64,000 bases of DNA, from positions 248,001 through 312,000 of the forward strand of contig JAEKKX010000004.1 in assembly GCA_019510125.1 (NCBI GenBank), given 5' to 3'. Numbering within the stretch: position 1 is the first letter of the stretch; the number at the start of each line of letters is the position of its first letter. The notes under the pieces are model-generated. The model was not told the origin of the DNA, did not search any database, and saw nothing but the letters and a program-made list of their open reading frames with translations. The position numbers and the translations under genes were made by a program. Shown here in pieces: positions 16,752 through 25,145 of the stretch. Source of the DNA: Lysobacterales bacterium. GTDB lineage: Bacteria > Pseudomonadota > Gammaproteobacteria > Xanthomonadales > Xanthomonadaceae.

Positions 16752-17396
16752 ATGGGCACGCCGAACTACCTCCTCCACTATTCGCCGGGCGCCGCGAGTC
16801 TCGTCGTCCACTGGCTGCTGCTGGAGGTGGACGCGCCGCATGCGCTGGCGCTGGTCGACACCCAGGCCGGCGCGCAGAAGCGCCCGGAATACCTCGCGCT
16901 CAACCCCAACGGCGTGGTGCCGACGCTGGAGATCGACGGGGCGCCGCACTACGAGGCCGCCGCGCTGATCATGCACCTGGCCGACGCCCATCCCGCCGCC
17001 GGCCTCGCGCCCGCGCCCGGCGACGCGGCCCGCATCGACTACGTGCAGTGGATGTTCAATCTCGCGAACATGGTCCAGCCGCTGTTCCGGCAGTGGTGGT
17101 ATCCGCACGAGCCGGCCGGCGAGGCCAACGCCGAGGTGGTGCTGGCGCACGCGCGGCCGCGGATCGAGGCGCAGTGGGAGCGGATCGACGCGCATCTCGC
17201 CGCGCACGGCCCGCACCTGCTGGGCGAGCGCCTGACCGCCGCCGATTTCCACCTGACGATGCTGATGCGCTGGTCGCGCAACATGCCCAGGCCGGCGACC
17301 GAATGGCCGCACCTGGCGGCGATCGCCGCGCGCCTGAAGGCGCGGCCGTCCTTCACCGAACTGTATCGTCGCGAGGGACTGACCGAATGGGCGTGA
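16752..17396 (+). CDS. Glutathione S-transferase family protein
   Basis: A 214-residue cytosolic GST. The N-terminal thioredoxin-like domain has LLHYSPGAASLVVHW and the GSH-binding block NPNGVVPTLEIDG plus EAAALIMHLAD. The helical C-terminal domain contains LTAADFHLTMLMRW, the conserved Asp cap. There is no catalytic Cys in the first motif; a Ser occupies it. The substrate is unknown. Its last ten bases overlap the start of the peptide transporter gene. Confidence 0.88.
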   Translation: MGTPNYLLHYSPGAASLVVHWLLLEVDAPHALALVDTQAGAQKRPEYLALNPNGVVPTLEIDGAPHYEAAALIMHLADAHPAAGLAPAPGDAARIDYVQWMFNLANMVQPLFRQWWYPHEPAGEANAEVVLAHARPRIEAQWERIDAHLAAHGPHLLGERLTAADFHLTMLMRWSRNMPRPATEWPHLAAIAARLKARPSFTELYRREGLTEWA

Positions 17397-18994
17397 CCGC
17401 GACGGAAACCACCGGGGCGCGGCTGCCGCGCCAGATCCCCTACATCATCGGCAACGAGGCCTGCGAGCGCTTCAGCTTCTACGGGATGCGCAACATCCTG
17501 GTGAGCTTCCTCACCGGCAGCGTGCTGCTCGCCTACCTGCCGCTCGCCGAGCGCGAGGGCATGGCGAAGGAGGTCTTCCACAGCTTCGTGATCGGCGTGT
17601 ACTTCTTCCCGCTGCTGGGCGGCTGGCTGTCCGATCGCTTCTTCGGCAAGTACAACACCATCTTCTGGCTGTCGCTGCTGTACTGCGCCGGCCATGCCTG
17701 CCTCGCGATCTTCGAGCACAATCGGGCCGGCTTCTACACCGGCCTGTTCCTCATCGCGCTGGGCTCAGGGGGCATCAAGCCGCTGGTGTCGGCGTTCGTC
17801 GGCGACCAGTTCACGCAGGCCAACAAGCACCTGGCGAAGGTGGTCTACGACGCGTTCTACTGGACCATCAATTTCGGTTCGTTCTTCGCCTCGCTGCTGA
17901 TGCCGCTGCTGCTCAACGGCTTCGGGCCGGCGGTCGCGTTCGGCGTGCCGGGAGTGCTGATGTTCATCGCGACCATCATCTTCCGGCTGGGCCGCGACAG
18001 GTACGTCAACCTGCCGCCGTCGCCGGCGGACCCGGACGGGTTCACGAACGTGGTGCGCACCGCGCTGCGCGGCGGCGCGCAGGGCAGCGGCCCGGGCACG
18101 TACGTGGCGATCGCCGGCGTCGCGCTGGCGACGTCGCTGCTCGCGGGCTGGGCGCTGGGCGGCGAGGCCTGGCCGGAGAAGCTCGGCTTCGTGCCGACGT
18201 TCTGCCTGGCGCTGGGCGCGGTGCTCGCGCTGGGCGGCATCGGCACCGCGCTGCAGTTGGAGCGCGCGCGCGGCTTCCACTCCGACGCGGCGGTGGACGG
18301 CGTGCGCGCGCTGCTGCGCGTGCTGATCGTGTTCGCCATCGTCAGCCCGTTCTGGTCGCTGTTCGACCAGAAGGCGTCGACCTGGGTGCTGCAGGGCAAG
18401 GCCATGGAGATCCCGCACGCGTCGTGGTGGTGGCCGAGCTGGCTGGTGAAGGACGCCACCCAGATGCAGGCGCTGAACCCGCTGCTGGTGATGCTGCTGA
18501 TCCCGTTCAACAACCTGGTGCTGTATCCGGCGCTGGCGAAGCTGGGCTTCAAGGTCACGGCGCTGCGCCGGATGGGCTTCGGCATCGCGTTCTCGGGACT
18601 GGCCTGGGTGTTCGCGGGCGTGCTGCAACTGTCGATCGACGGCGGCGACCCGGTGTCGCTCGCGTGGCAGATCGCGCCCTACGCGCTGCTGACCTTCGGC
18701 GAGGTGCTGGTCTCGGCGACCGGCCTGGAGTTCGCCTACAGCCAGAGCCCGTCGAACATGAAGGGCGTGATCATGAGCTTCTGGATGCTGTCGGTGACCT
18801 TCGGCAACGTCTGGGTGCTGCTGACGAACGCGGGCGTGAAGAGCGCCGGCATGCAGGCGATGGTCGCCTCCTCGGGGGTCAGCGAGACCGCGTTCCTGAT
18901 GTTCTTCTTCGCGGGATTCGCGTTCGCGGCGGCGCTGCTGTTCGCGCTGTATGCGCGGCGCTACCCGATGCAGGACCATTACCGGGCCGGTTGA
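17387..18994 (+). CDS. POT-family proton-dependent oligopeptide transporter
   Basis: A 535-residue major-facilitator membrane protein. The proton-coupling motif ExxER (Glu24, Glu27, Arg28) lies in IGNEACERFSFYGMR, and the PTR2 signature follows with FLIALGSGGIKPLVSAFVGDQF. About a dozen hydrophobic helices span the rest, including the late GLEFAYSQSPSNMKG motif characteristic of the family. It imports di- and tripeptides across the inner membrane, which fits the several secreted or periplasmic peptidases encoded nearby. The ATG overlaps the end of the GST gene, so translation may be coupled. Confidence 0.93.
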   Translation: MGVTATETTGARLPRQIPYIIGNEACERFSFYGMRNILVSFLTGSVLLAYLPLAEREGMAKEVFHSFVIGVYFFPLLGGWLSDRFFGKYNTIFWLSLLYCAGHACLAIFEHNRAGFYTGLFLIALGSGGIKPLVSAFVGDQFTQANKHLAKVVYDAFYWTINFGSFFASLLMPLLLNGFGPAVAFGVPGVLMFIATIIFRLGRDRYVNLPPSPADPDGFTNVVRTALRGGAQGSGPGTYVAIAGVALATSLLAGWALGGEAWPEKLGFVPTFCLALGAVLALGGIGTALQLERARGFHSDAAVDGVRALLRVLIVFAIVSPFWSLFDQKASTWVLQGKAMEIPHASWWWPSWLVKDATQMQALNPLLVMLLIPFNNLVLYPALAKLGFKVTALRRMGFGIAFSGLAWVFAGVLQLSIDGGDPVSLAWQIAPYALLTFGEVLVSATGLEFAYSQSPSNMKGVIMSFWMLSVTFGNVWVLLTNAGVKSAGMQAMVASSGVSETAFLMFFFAGFAFAAALLFALYARRYPMQDHYRAG

Positions 18995-19057
18995 CGCCGC
19001 GTCCGGGATGACGCCCCGCCTCGTTCCGTCACTTTCCTTCTTCCGGAGCCACCGCGG

Positions 19058-19678
19058 ATGACCGGTTACGTCACTCTCGCCCTGATCGCGGTCACCGTGA
19101 TCGTGTCCTGGCAGGCCTGGCAGCAGCCGCGCCTGCTCGAGCGCCTGATCCTGTGGCCGCCGGCGATCGACCGCCAGCGCCAGTACGACCGGCTGCTCAC
19201 CCACGGCTTCATCCATGCCGACTGGGGGCACCTGCTGTTCAACATGATCACGCTGTATTCGTTCGGCTCGGCGATGGAGCGCTATTTCACCGACCGGATC
19301 ACCGCGATCGGCTACCTGCTGTTCTACCTGTCGGCGTTGGTCATGGCGATCCTGCCGACCTACATGCGCCACAAGCACGACGCCCACTACCGCAGCCTGG
19401 GCGCTTCCGGCGCGGTGTCGGCGGTGCTGTTCGCGTTCATGCTGCTCGCGCCGTGGTCGAGCATCTACGTGTTCCTGATCCCGATCGGGATCCCGGCGAT
19501 CGTCTACGCGGTCCTGTACGTGGCCTACAGCATCTGGATGGACCGCCGCGGCGGCGACAACATCAACCACAGCGCGCATCTGTGGGGCGGACTCTACGGG
19601 GTGATGTTCACCCTGCTGCAGGACCCGGGACAGGCCGGCCGCTTCCTGCAGCGGCTGGCCGGCCCGGGGTTCTCCTGA
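19058..19678 (+). CDS. Rhomboid-family intramembrane serine protease
   Basis: A 206-residue membrane protein with about six helices. The catalytic Ser117 lies in GASGAV and His174 in HSAHLWGGLYG, giving the Ser/His dyad. The HADWGHLLFNM block (about 53-63) is the family's conserved first motif. It cleaves transmembrane segments within the inner membrane; the substrate is unknown. The C-terminus is short and cytoplasmic. A single-gene unit is likely, as the next gene is convergent. Confidence 0.92.
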   Translation: MTGYVTLALIAVTVIVSWQAWQQPRLLERLILWPPAIDRQRQYDRLLTHGFIHADWGHLLFNMITLYSFGSAMERYFTDRITAIGYLLFYLSALVMAILPTYMRHKHDAHYRSLGASGAVSAVLFAFMLLAPWSSIYVFLIPIGIPAIVYAVLYVAYSIWMDRRGGDNINHSAHLWGGLYGVMFTLLQDPGQAGRFLQRLAGPGFS

Positions 19679-19717
19679 GCGCGATCCGGCCCGGATCGGA
19701 CCTGACGCAGCCCGCGA

Positions 19718-19894
19718 TCAGGCCGCGTAGCCCTGGGTGACGTCGCAGCCGTAGGTCTGCAGCAGTCGCTTGACGATGACGTGGTCGAGCAACTGGTACT
19801 CGCGGGTGCTGGTGTCGCCCTGGCGGGCGAGGTCGTAGAGGCGGGCGACGATCAGATCGTCGCTGACGCCGGGGGCCGGGGTTTCGGTCTGCAT
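19718..19894 (-). CDS. Conserved-looking small protein, unknown
   Basis: A 58-residue mostly helical protein. After a short Pro-rich start comes DDLIVARLYDLARQGDTSTREYQLLDHVIVKRLLQT with a regular heptad-like Leu/Val pattern, and then a single Cys near the end. A GAGGAG site 5 nt upstream supports ATG 19894; a longer in-frame version from 19939 lacks one. Codon use is normal for the window. I do not recognise a family. Confidence 0.6.
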   Translation of the reverse strand: MQTETPAPGVSDDLIVARLYDLARQGDTSTREYQLLDHVIVKRLLQTYGCDVTQGYAA

Positions 19895-20204
19895 GGGGAC
19901 TCCTCGAAGACGGAGCGGTTCTGGACGGAACATCTGCACGGGTGATTCGCTCTGGCATCAAGCAGGAAGCGTGCCAGCGAACGGCCGCCGTCGTCCGCGC
20001 AGGAAGTTGTCGCGGTGCGTCACATTGCGGCTTGCCGGGCCCGGGAAGACGCGGGACGTCGGCGCCGGCCGGGACCGCGCAGCGGCGGCCCCGGATCCGC
20101 CGAGTCCCGGGAAATTCCCGGGATTTCCGGGCCGGGGCGTCCCGGGGGCACGATCCGCGGGCGCGCGGAGACCGCCGGAGCGCACGAAAAGTTCCGTCGA
20201 CCCC

Positions 20205-20417
20205 TTCACAAAAGGCAGGTCTTGTGGTGTATGTTGCGCGGACTGTTCCAAGCGGGCACGGTACATCGTGGCCCGATGCGGTAGATCCAAGGTCGCCACC
20301 GTTCCACGGTCAGCCCCAGCCGATCCGCTCATCGTTCGCGTTACCCCTGGCTAGACAGTCGCGGCGCCCCCGGGCGTCGTGTGACCACCCAACTGTTGAA
20401 TGTGAGGAGTAACACCC
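20205..20417 (+). promoter_or_regulatory. Candidate promoter and long leader of the cold-shock gene
   Basis: The 523-nt gap from 19895 to 20417 holds no convincing gene. Its right part contains TTCACA (20205-20210) and TATGTT (20230-20235), 19 bp apart, as a possible promoter, giving a leader of about 180 nt. A GAGGAG site at 20404-20409 sits 8 nt before the ATG. Long structured leaders are typical of cspA-type genes, where they control translation at low temperature. The left part of the gap has a TCCCGGGA pair at 20105-20123 and nothing else I can name. Confidence 0.4.
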
Positions 20418-20627
20418 ATGTCCGATCGTCAGAGCGGCACCGTCAAGTGGTTCAACGATGCCAAGGGCTACGGCTTCATCACCCCGGAAAGCGGCCAGGA
20501 CCTGTTCGTCCACTTCCGCTCGATCCAGGGCACCGGCTTCAAGTCGCTGAAGGAAGGCCAGAAGGTCACCTTCAAGGTCGTGCAGGGCCAGAAGGGCCTG
20601 CAGGCCGACGAAGTCCAGCCGCTGTAA
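20418..20627 (+). CDS. Cold-shock protein, CspA family
   Basis: A 69-residue single OB-fold protein that binds single-stranded nucleic acid and melts RNA structure. RNP1 (KGYGFI) and RNP2 (DLFVHF) are both present, and SGTVKWFN at the N-terminus is canonical. Full length for the family. It is a stand-alone gene with a long leader and its own terminator. Confidence 0.97.
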   Translation: MSDRQSGTVKWFNDAKGYGFITPESGQDLFVHFRSIQGTGFKSLKEGQKVTFKVVQGQKGLQADEVQPL

Positions 20628-20648
20628 TCCGACGTTCATCGCGTCAGG

Positions 20649-20683
20649 AGCCCCGGGCGTCCGCGCCCGGGGCTTTTCTTTTT
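20649..20683 (+). terminator. Rho-independent terminator of the cold-shock gene
   Basis: An 11-bp perfect stem (20649-20659 with 20664-20674, 4-nt loop) is followed by a T-rich tract TTTCTTTTT. It ends transcription about 20 nt after the csp stop codon. Confidence 0.92.
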
Positions 20684-20767
20684 CGCGCCCGGCGGCCCCG
20701 TCGCGCGCGCCGCATCCGTTATCCTGATCCACGGCTCCCCACAAGGATCGGGAATCGCCGTCCCGAC

Positions 20768-21685
20768 ATGCGCATGACCTTCTCTCCCCGTTTTGCTTCC
20801 GCGAACCGCGCCGTACTGGCGGCGTGCGTCGTCCTGGCCCTTGGTCTCACAGCCTGCCGCGACAAGGAGGAGGCCGCCGCGCCCGCTCCCGCGGCGCAGA
20901 CCGCGCCGCCGCCCGCCCCCCCGGCACCGGAGCTCAAGGACGTGATCGAGCACGATCCGCGCTACGTGGTCGGGATCAGCTTCCCGCCCGAGGCCCGGCA
21001 GTACCCCGGCCTGGCCGTCGCGCTGCAGCGCTACGCCGATGGCGCCAGGGCCGACCTGATCAAGGCCGTCCAGGCCGCCGATCCGGCGAAACAGACCTCG
21101 CCGTACGACCTGACCCTGAATTTCTCGATGCTGGTCCAGACCCCGGAGCTGGTGGCGGTGGCCGCCGACGGTTCCAGCTACACCGGCGGCGCCCACGGCG
21201 ATCCGCTGGTGGCGCGGTTCGTCTGGCTGCCGAAGCAGGACCGGATGCTGACCGCCAACGACCTGTTCGCCAACGCCACGGCCTGGAACACCATTTCCGA
21301 TTACGCGCGCGAGCAGTTGCACGCCGCGCTGTCGCAGCGGATCGACGCCGACGAACTGCCGCCGGCCGAGCGCGCCGAGACCATCCGCACGGTCGGACGG
21401 ATGATCGACGAAGGCACCCAGCCGACGGCGGCCACGTTCGCCGCGTTCGAGCCGATCCCGGCGCCCGCGCCGGACGGCGAGCGCCTGATGGGTCTGCGTT
21501 TCGTGTTCCCGCCCTACCAGGTCGGGCCCTACGTCGACGGCGTGCGCACGGTGGAGGTGCCGACCGCGCTGCTGACGCCGCTGCTGGTCCCGCAGCTCAA
21601 GCCGCTGTTCGTCGACGTGAAGCCGCCGCAGACCGACGCATCGGACGAGGGCGACGCGGCGGGCCTGCCGCAGATCGCGAAATAG
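20768..21685 (+). CDS. DUF3298 (RsiV-like) lipoprotein
   Basis: A 305-residue protein with a lipoprotein signal (hydrophobic run ending LGLTAC, about residues 16-33), then an Ala/Pro-rich linker. The C-terminal part resembles DUF3298/RsiV-type domains: an SYTGGAHGDP segment and late FVFPPYQVGPYVDG. The GGAHG block and the YQVGPYVDG block are the recognisable signatures of this fold, which occurs in periplasmic and cell-envelope proteins. No sigma-factor gene is adjacent, so an anti-sigma role is not indicated. It converges on the sirtuin gene. Confidence 0.8.
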   Translation: MRMTFSPRFASANRAVLAACVVLALGLTACRDKEEAAAPAPAAQTAPPPAPPAPELKDVIEHDPRYVVGISFPPEARQYPGLAVALQRYADGARADLIKAVQAADPAKQTSPYDLTLNFSMLVQTPELVAVAADGSSYTGGAHGDPLVARFVWLPKQDRMLTANDLFANATAWNTISDYAREQLHAALSQRIDADELPPAERAETIRTVGRMIDEGTQPTAATFAAFEPIPAPAPDGERLMGLRFVFPPYQVGPYVDGVRTVEVPTALLTPLLVPQLKPLFVDVKPPQTDASDEGDAAGLPQIAK

Positions 21686-21727
21686 CCGCGGCGCCGCGGC
21701 GCAGGCTGTCGCGGCGAGGCGCAGCGA

Positions 21728-22663
21728 CTAAGGGCGTGCAGCCCCGGAAAGCGTCGCCGTGGAAGGCGCCGGCTCGTCAGGCGCCGGCTCGGCAAGCGTC
21801 GCCTCGGCAAGCGTCGCCGTGGAGAGGATCGCGCCGCAGTCGCCGTCCAGGCGCAGGGTCGCCAGCGCGTCGGCGCGGGTGCGGCCGCGGTTGAGGATCG
21901 CCAGCGGCAGCCCGCGCTCGCGGGCGATCCGCGCGAACCGGAATCCCGAGTACACCATCAGCGACGTCCCGACCGCGAGCATGGCGTCGGCGGCCTCCAG
22001 CGCGGCGACCGCGCGCGCGTAGCGTTCGCGCGGCACGTTCTCGCCGAAGAACACCACGTCCGGTTTCAGCGGCCCGCCGCAGGTCTCGCACCATGGCGGC
22101 GCGAAGCGGGCGACCGCCGCGGCATCGATGTCGGCATCGCCGTCGGGCGCGGCCGCCGAGGCCTGCGCCCGCCAGCCGGGATTCGCGTCCGTCATCCGCG
22201 CCTGCAGCGTTTCGCGCGGCGTCGCTTCGCCGCAGGCCAGGCAGACCACGCGATCGAGCCGGCCGTGCAGGTCGATCACCTCGCGGCTGCCCGCGCGCTG
22301 GTGCAGGCCGTCCACGTTCTGGGTGACCAGCGCCGTCAGCACGCCGCGGCGCTCGAGTCCGGCCAGCGCCGCGTGCGCGGCGTTCGGGCGCGAGGCCGAG
22401 AACCCGGGCCAGCCGACGTGGCTGCGCGCCCAGTAGCGGCGGTAGGTGGCCGGGTCGCCGGTGAAGGCCTGCCAGGTCACCGGCGGGGTGCGCTTCCACG
22501 CGCCGTCGGCGTCGCGGTAATCGGGAATGCCCGAGTCGGTGCTGACCCCGGCGCCGGTGAGCACGAACACGCGCCGATGCCGCTGCAGCCAATCGCGCAG
22601 CGCCGTCGCCGGAGCGTCGGCGGTGGAGGAGGCTTCGGAAGGCGGGCGCGGATCGAGTGGCAT
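21728..22663 (-). CDS. cobB: NAD-dependent protein deacetylase, sirtuin family
   Basis: A 311-residue sirtuin that removes acyl groups from lysines using NAD+. The NAD-binding GAGVSTDSGIPDYRD is at 37-51, TQNVDGLH at 114-121, and the catalytic His133 in DLHGRLD. Zinc-binding cysteines are the pair at 141/144 and a later CETC. The FGENVP and GTSLMVYSG motifs are also present. The C-terminus carries a repetitive Ala/Thr/Pro/Glu tail of low complexity. An insertion between the two Cys pairs is longer than in the smallest bacterial sirtuins. The symbol follows common bacterial usage. Confidence 0.9.
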   Translation of the reverse strand: MPLDPRPPSEASSTADAPATALRDWLQRHRRVFVLTGAGVSTDSGIPDYRDADGAWKRTPPVTWQAFTGDPATYRRYWARSHVGWPGFSASRPNAAHAALAGLERRGVLTALVTQNVDGLHQRAGSREVIDLHGRLDRVVCLACGEATPRETLQARMTDANPGWRAQASAAAPDGDADIDAAAVARFAPPWCETCGGPLKPDVVFFGENVPRERYARAVAALEAADAMLAVGTSLMVYSGFRFARIARERGLPLAILNRGRTRADALATLRLDGDCGAILSTATLAEATLAEPAPDEPAPSTATLSGAARP

Positions 22664-22690
22664 TCGGGGGCGGGGCGCGTGGGCCGGAAA

Positions 22691-22721
22691 CGACACCGCC
22701 CGGGCGAGCCGGGCGGTGTCG
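22691..22721 (-). terminator. Hairpin downstream of the M3 peptidase gene
   Basis: A perfect 13-bp stem (22691-22703 with 22709-22721, 5-nt loop) lies 20 nt beyond the M3 peptidase stop. On the minus strand only a short TTT follows, so termination efficiency is uncertain. It separates the peptidase from the sirtuin gene downstream. Confidence 0.6.
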
Positions 22722-22740
22722 GGTGCGGCGGGTCGGGCGC

Positions 22741-24924
22741 TTACTTGCCGGTCAGGCCGCGACGCTCCAGCAGCGGCTGGATGTACGGATCGCGACCGGA
22801 GAAGTCGTGGAACAGCAGCATCGCGTCCTTCGAACCGCCGCGGCTGAGCAGCGTGTCGCGGAAGTGGTCGCCGTTCTTGCGGGTGAGGCCGCCGTTCTGC
22901 TTGAACCACTCCACGCTGTCGGCGTCGAGCACTTCCGACCAGATGTAGGCGTAGTAGCCGGCCGCGTAGCCGCCCATGATGTGGCTGAAGTACGGCGTGC
23001 GGTAGCGCGGCGGCACCGGCGTGTAGTCGACCCCGGCGTCGTGCAGCGACTTCGCCTCGTAGGCCATCACCCCGGCGGCGTCGGGCAGCTTGTCGGCCGC
23101 GGCCTGGTGCCAGCGCTGGTCGAGGATCGCGGCGCCCAGGTACTCGGTGGTGTCGTAGCCCTGGTTGAACTTGTCGGCGGCGAGCACCTTGTCCAGCAGT
23201 GCCTTCGGCATCGGTTCGCCGGTCTGGTAGTGCTTGGCGTAGTTGGCCAGCACTTCCGGCCAGGTCGACCACATCTCGTTGACCTGCGACGGGTATTCGA
23301 CGAAGTCGCGCGGCACGTTGGTGCCGCTGAAGTACGGATACTTCACGTTCGAGAACATGCCGTGCAGCACGTGGCCGAACTCGTGGAACGCGGTGTTGAC
23401 GTCGTCCCACGTCATCAGCGCGGGCTTGCCGGCGCCGGGCTTGGTGACGTTGAGGTGCAGGGCGACGACCGGCTTCTGGCCGAGCAGTTCGGACTGGTCG
23501 ACGTAGGAGCTCATCCACGCGCCGCCGCGCTTGGACGGACGCGCGTAGGGGTCGACCAGCACGATCGCCAGTTGCGAGCCGTCCTCGTTGGAGACGTCGT
23601 ACACGCGCACGTCCTCCTGGTAGGTCGGCAGGTCGGTGCGACGCTTGAACTTCAGGCCGTACAGCTTCTCGGCGGCGAAGAACACGCCGTTGTTGAGGAC
23701 GTTGTCCATCTCCAGGTACGGCTTGAGCTGGGCCTCGTCATAGTCGTACTCGGCCTTGCGGACCTTTTCGCTGTAGTACTGCCAGTCCCAGGGCTGGACC
23801 TCGAAGGTCGGTTCGCCCTTGGCCTTCTGCTCGGCGTCGATCACGGCCTGCAGCTTGGCGGCTTCCTTCTTCGCGTTGGCGACCGCCGGGCCGGCGAGCT
23901 GGCCCAGCATGCGGTTGATCGCTTCGGGGTTCTTGGCGGTTTCTTCGGCCACCGCAAACGCGGCGTAGTTCGGATAGCCCATGATCGCGGCGCGCTCGGC
24001 GCGCAGCTTGGCGACCTTCGACACGATGGCGGTGTTGTCCCACTGGTTGCCGCGGCTGCCGCGGGCCATCGACGCCTTGTAGATGCGCTCGCGCAGGGCG
24101 CGGTTGTCCATCTGCCCGGTGATCGGCTGGATCGTGGTGTTGAGCAGCGCGATCAGGTACTTGCCCTTCAGCCCCTTCTTCTCGGCGGCTTCGGCCAGCG
24201 GCGCGATCTGGTCGTCGGACAGGCCCTTCAGCTCGTCGCGCGAATCGACCACGATGGCCGAATCGTTGACCTCGGCGAGGACGTTCTGGCCGTACTGGGT
24301 GGACAGCGAGGCCAGTTCGGCGTTGATCGCCTTGACCCGGGCCTTCTGCTGGTCGTCGAGCTTGGCGCCGGCGCGGACGAAATCGGTGTAGTAGCGCTCG
24401 ACCAGGCGCACGCCTTCGGCGTCGAGGCCGAGGTCGTTGCGCTTGTCGTACAGGGCCTGCACGCGCTGGAACAGCTTGGGATTGAGGTAGATGCTGTCGA
24501 AGTGGGCGGCGAACTTCGGCGAATACTCCGCGTCCAGCTTGTCCAGCGCGTCGTTGGTGTTGGCGCTGGTGAGGTTGCCGAAGACCTTGGTGGCGCGGCC
24601 CAGCAACTGGCCGGAGCGCTCCATCGCCAGGATCGTGTTGTCGAAGGTCGGCGCCTCGGCGCTGTCGGCGATCGCCTGGATCTCCTTGATCTGGTCGGCC
24701 ATGCCGCGATCGAAGGCCGGCGCGAAGTCGGTGTCCTTGATCTTGTCGAACTGCGGGTAGTGCAGCGGCAGCGGGCTCTCGGCGAAGAAGGGATTCTCGT
24801 GCGCGGCTTCGGCGGGCATGGCGGCCTTGTCGGTGGCGGTGGTCCGCTCGGCGGGCTTGTCGCAGGCGGACAGCATGGCGGTGGAGAGTGCCAGCGCCAG
24901 GGCGCAGGCGATCGGGCGGTTCAT
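22741..24924 (-). CDS. dcp: M3-family peptidyl-dipeptidase, lipoprotein
   Basis: A 727-residue zinc metallopeptidase of the Dcp/oligopeptidase A family, which removes dipeptides from peptide C-termini. The zinc site HEFGH is at 514-518, followed by VLHGMFSNVKYP. The N-terminus carries a lipoprotein signal ending LSAC at about residue 21, so the enzyme is probably membrane-anchored in the periplasm. The conserved YEAKSLHDAG and late ILDQRWHQAA blocks are also present. It pairs functionally with the POT transporter in peptide use. It is divergent from the TonB-dependent receptor. Confidence 0.93.
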   Translation of the reverse strand: MNRPIACALALALSTAMLSACDKPAERTTATDKAAMPAEAAHENPFFAESPLPLHYPQFDKIKDTDFAPAFDRGMADQIKEIQAIADSAEAPTFDNTILAMERSGQLLGRATKVFGNLTSANTNDALDKLDAEYSPKFAAHFDSIYLNPKLFQRVQALYDKRNDLGLDAEGVRLVERYYTDFVRAGAKLDDQQKARVKAINAELASLSTQYGQNVLAEVNDSAIVVDSRDELKGLSDDQIAPLAEAAEKKGLKGKYLIALLNTTIQPITGQMDNRALRERIYKASMARGSRGNQWDNTAIVSKVAKLRAERAAIMGYPNYAAFAVAEETAKNPEAINRMLGQLAGPAVANAKKEAAKLQAVIDAEQKAKGEPTFEVQPWDWQYYSEKVRKAEYDYDEAQLKPYLEMDNVLNNGVFFAAEKLYGLKFKRRTDLPTYQEDVRVYDVSNEDGSQLAIVLVDPYARPSKRGGAWMSSYVDQSELLGQKPVVALHLNVTKPGAGKPALMTWDDVNTAFHEFGHVLHGMFSNVKYPYFSGTNVPRDFVEYPSQVNEMWSTWPEVLANYAKHYQTGEPMPKALLDKVLAADKFNQGYDTTEYLGAAILDQRWHQAAADKLPDAAGVMAYEAKSLHDAGVDYTPVPPRYRTPYFSHIMGGYAAGYYAYIWSEVLDADSVEWFKQNGGLTRKNGDHFRDTLLSRGGSKDAMLLFHDFSGRDPYIQPLLERRGLTGK

Positions 24925-25035
24925 CGGGTGGTCCTCGGTGGTGCGAAGGAAGGTGTGCGCCGGTCAGGGTATCCCACCGCCCCGCCCGGGGCCCATGACG
25001 AAAGCCATGGGCGGCCCCCCGGGGCTGTGCCGACG

Positions 25036-25062
25036 TTGCCCGTATCACGATTTGTTTACAAT
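25036..25062 (+). promoter_or_regulatory. Candidate promoter of the TonB-dependent receptor
   Basis: TTGCCC (25036-25041) and TACAAT (25057-25062) are 15 bp apart in an AT-rich patch of the divergent gap (24925-25145). The leader would be about 77 nt. The spacing is short, so the -35 assignment is tentative. Confidence 0.4.
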
Positions 25063-25145
25063 TCGCCCCTCGATCCGGTGCGGTATGGCGCAGGTCCGGC
25101 CTTCGTGCGGGTCGAAATCCCCCCAAGTCGACACAGGACCCGCCC